Shown piece after piece: positions 62,952 to 64,000 of a DNA stretch of 64,000 bases. The stretch is from JBGPQJ01 sp963709295 (GTDB lineage Bacteria > Chloroflexota > Anaerolineae > Anaerolineales > Villigracilaceae). Location of the stretch: contig CAVPVW010000008.1 in the NCBI GenBank assembly GCA_963709295.1, positions 744,001 to 808,000 of the forward strand, read 5' to 3'. Below the pieces are notes generated by a model that saw only the letters and a program-made list of their open reading frames with translations, made no database searches and was not told where the DNA came from. Each line of letters begins with the position of its first letter. Position 1 is the stretch's first letter. The translations under genes and the position numbers were made by a program.

Positions 62952-64000
62952 TGCAGGAAATCGGGAGCACCAAGTATCTCTCCAAGCGGGTCGCCGCGCT
63001 CAAGCCATCGGGCATCCGAAAATTCTTCGACATCGCCGCCACCATGAAGGACGTCATCTCGCTGGGCATCGGCGAGCCGGATTTCACCACGCCCAAGCCG
63101 ATCCTCGAGGCGGGCATCCGTTCGCTGCAACGCCGGCGAGACGCATTACACCTCGAACTCCGGCAAGCTCGAGCTGCGCAGCGCTGTTTCAGAGCAGATC
63201 TTCAACCGCTACGGCGTGCGCTACGACCCGGTGGACGAGATCATCATCACGGTGGGCGTCTCGGAGGCGCTCTACCTGACCATGACCGCCCTGCTCGACC
63301 CCGGCGACGAGGTGATCATCCCCACGCCGTGCTTCGTCTCCTACCAGGCGGAGGTGTACCTGGCGGGCGGCGTGCCGGTGGAGATACCCAGCAAACTCGA
63401 GGACGATTTCCAGCTCGACCCGGACCGCATCCGCGCGGCCATCACGCCCCGCACCAAGGTTATTTTTATCGGCTATCCGAGCAACCCCACCGGGGCGGTC
63501 GCCGAGCGCGACAAGCTGCTGGAGGTGGCAAAGATCGCCGAGGAGCACGACCTGATGCTCGTCTCGGACGAGATCTACGACCGGCTGGTGTACGACTTCG
63601 AGCATGTCTGCGTGCCCGGCGCTGGGCGAGAGCATCAAACAGCGCACCGTCCTGCTGGGCGGATTCTCCAAGAGCCACGCCATGACCGGCTGGCGCATCG
63701 GCTATGCCGCCGGCCCGGCGGATTTGATCAAAGGGCTGGTGCGCATCCACCAGTACACCATCATGTCCGCGCCGACCACTGCGCAGGACGCCGCGCTGGA
63801 AGGCCTGCGCAGCGGCGAGCCCTACGTGGAGGAGATGGTGGCGGAGTATGACCGCCGCCGGCGGTTGATCGTGGGCGGATTGAACAAGCTCGGGCTGACC
63901 ACCTTCGAGCCGCGCGGCGCGTTCTACGCCTTTCCGAAGATCGCCGCCTCCGGCATGGACGATGAGACCTTTGCCGAGACGCTGCTCAAGGAACAGCACG
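62951..64000 (+). CDS. PLP-dependent aminotransferase class I/II, two frameshifts, cut by window end
   Basis: The N-terminal segment (SGIRKFFDIAATMKDVISLG, GEPDFTTPKPILEAG) is followed by GETHYTSNSGKLELRSAV in another frame (extra base at 63131). The middle has GVSEALYLTMTALLDPGDEV and YPSNPTGAV, then GESIKQRTVLLGGFSKSHAM (PLP Lys) in the third frame (extra base near 63618). The rest runs to the window edge. Removing both bases restores a continuous type I aminotransferase of the aspartate/aromatic group. GGAGG lies four bases before the ATG. The 3' end is outside the window. Confidence 0.85.

Overview
The window looks like a chromosomal piece of a Chloroflexota bacterium, most likely of the Anaerolineae type. 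This is inferred from the composition, the primary sigma factor, the lipoprotein linkers rich in V-E repeats, and a complete 14-gene complex I operon. No marker gene fixes the taxonomy. Genes are dense and mostly on the minus strand from 15 to 57 kb. Single-base insertions break at least seven conserved genes, including a glycyl-tRNA synthetase, so uncorrected sequencing indels (a draft or metagenome assembly) are likely.

Layout. 1-8.3 kb: accessory plus-strand genes (M1 lipoprotein peptidase, ketopantoate-reductase-like protein, cupin, endonuclease/exonuclease/phosphatase protein, ADP-ribosylglycohydrolase-like protein, NTF2-like, DUF1801-like, alpha/beta hydrolase). 8.7-15.1 kb: a soluble redox cluster encoding NuoE-like, NuoF-like, NuoG-like, NfnA/SudB-like, NfnB/SudA-like and ferredoxin proteins, a plausible electron-bifurcating or confurcating NAD(P)H/ferredoxin complex. 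15.2-17.0 kb: fatty acid desaturase and HAD phosphatase. 17.1-31.5 kb: nuoA to nuoN on the minus strand. 31.7-35.3 kb: dnaG-rpoD. 35.5-40.7 kb: an SsuABC-type importer with two lesions, followed by a one-module NRPS-like protein (A-PCP-TE). 40.8-48.6 kb: fused glycyl-tRNA synthetase, a coiled-coil membrane protein, recO, cdd, glmU, tRNA-Gln(UUG) and a receiver/roadblock-like regulator. 48.6-57.1 kb: an oligopeptide ABC importer with two binding proteins. 57.2-64 kb: mscL, pcrA-type helicase, aldo/keto reductase, chrA, a sugar nucleotidyltransferase, a small protein and an aminotransferase cut by the window end.

Most notable observations. (1) The binding protein at 53034-54945 appears circularly permuted: its signal peptide is followed by the C-terminal half of the family and then by the N-terminal half. 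(2) A 1.6-kb inverted repeat covers nuoE and most of nuoF in both the nuo operon and the soluble redox cluster. The cluster copy of NuoF is a chimera whose C-terminus is of the soluble hydrogenase type, pointing to recent gene conversion or duplication. (3) A 60-bp two-hairpin element lies in frame inside two unrelated genes, with compensatory stem changes. (4) Pyrimidine-rich CTCTA-type repeats sit directly 5' of dnaG and pcrA, and a related one forms the linker of the fused glycyl-tRNA synthetase.

How the genes fit together: complex I oxidises NADH at the membrane, and the soluble cluster probably balances NADH, NADPH and ferredoxin using the same kind of NuoEF input module. The peptide importer, secreted peptidase and aminotransferase fit a peptide- or amino-acid-using heterotroph.
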